From Halorientalis persicus (lineage in GTDB: Archaea; Halobacteriota; Halobacteria; Halobacteriales; Haloarculaceae): DNA of 33,496 nucleotides. Numbering within the stretch: the first letter of the stretch is position 1; every line of letters starts with the position of its first letter. The notes under the pieces are model-generated. The model was not told the DNA's origin, ran no database searches, and was given only the letters and a program-made list of their open reading frames with translations. The stretch is taken from assembly GCF_900110215.1 (NCBI RefSeq), contig NZ_FOCX01000033.1, positions 1-33,496 of the forward strand, written 5' to 3'. Positions 33,489 through 33,496 of this stretch are shown one piece after another. Position numbers and translations under genes: made by a program.

Positions 33489-33496
33489 TGATCCTT

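Overview
The window looks like haloarchaeal chromosome. Supporting signs are acidic proteins, GNC-biased codons, about 60-65% GC in the core parts, archaeal TATA boxes placed for leaderless transcripts, an archaeal oligosaccharyltransferase (AglB-like), DUF1616 and DUF354 proteins and an ISH8-type insertion sequence. No rRNA, tRNA or CRISPR array was seen. All family names below were assigned by reading motifs by eye; no database search was run.

Layout. (1) 1-1300: poorly coding or degraded DNA with a truncated GIY-YIG-like ORF and a possible 45-residue membrane peptide. (2) 1312-2421: a lone GT4 glycosyltransferase. (3) 2520-10042: a membrane/ATPase module made of a 3-TM protein, DUF4350 and MoxR on +, then a convergent minus operon of DUF58, a small membrane protein and a coiled-coil/TM protein, then a divergent DUF4129-type receptor-like protein. 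(4) 10129-11046: a DUF433/DUF5615 toxin-antitoxin pair lying between the intact 3' end of the DUF4129 gene and a diverged 108-bp second copy of that 3' end. (5) 11098-29598: a large glycan assembly locus, described below. (6) 29770-30700: a sugar-nucleotide epimerase pseudogene with four lesions, then a winged-helix regulator. (7) 31305-33496: one transposase gene interrupted by an ISH8-like element.

How the glycan locus should work. A GT2 dolichyl-phosphate-sugar synthase-like enzyme, UDP-GlcNAc 2-epimerase (WecB-like) and a UDP-sugar 6-dehydrogenase (WecC-like) would supply and charge sugars, probably including ManNAcA. DUF354, two GT4 enzymes, a further GT4, a methyltransferase and an alkaline-phosphatase/sulfatase-superfamily protein would build and decorate the glycan. 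An overlapping trio of polysaccharide deacetylase, formyltransferase and GT4 suggests that an N-acetyl group is removed and replaced by N-formyl. A PST-type flippase would translocate the lipid-linked glycan, and AglB would transfer it to S-layer, pilin or archaellin proteins.

The most interesting large-scale feature is composition. The segment from about 16.8 to 28.8 kb is markedly AT-rich (32-45% GC in sampled 60-bp blocks, against 60-68% outside), and both edges fall inside genes (the 3' part of DUF354 and the middle of aglB). This is what would be expected if an interchangeable glycan cassette were swapped by recombination in conserved flanking genes. The AglB itself lacks the usual WWDYG signature (it has SNWGD), carries a winged-helix-like N-terminal extension, and is preceded by a 15-bp palindrome just downstream of its TATA box.
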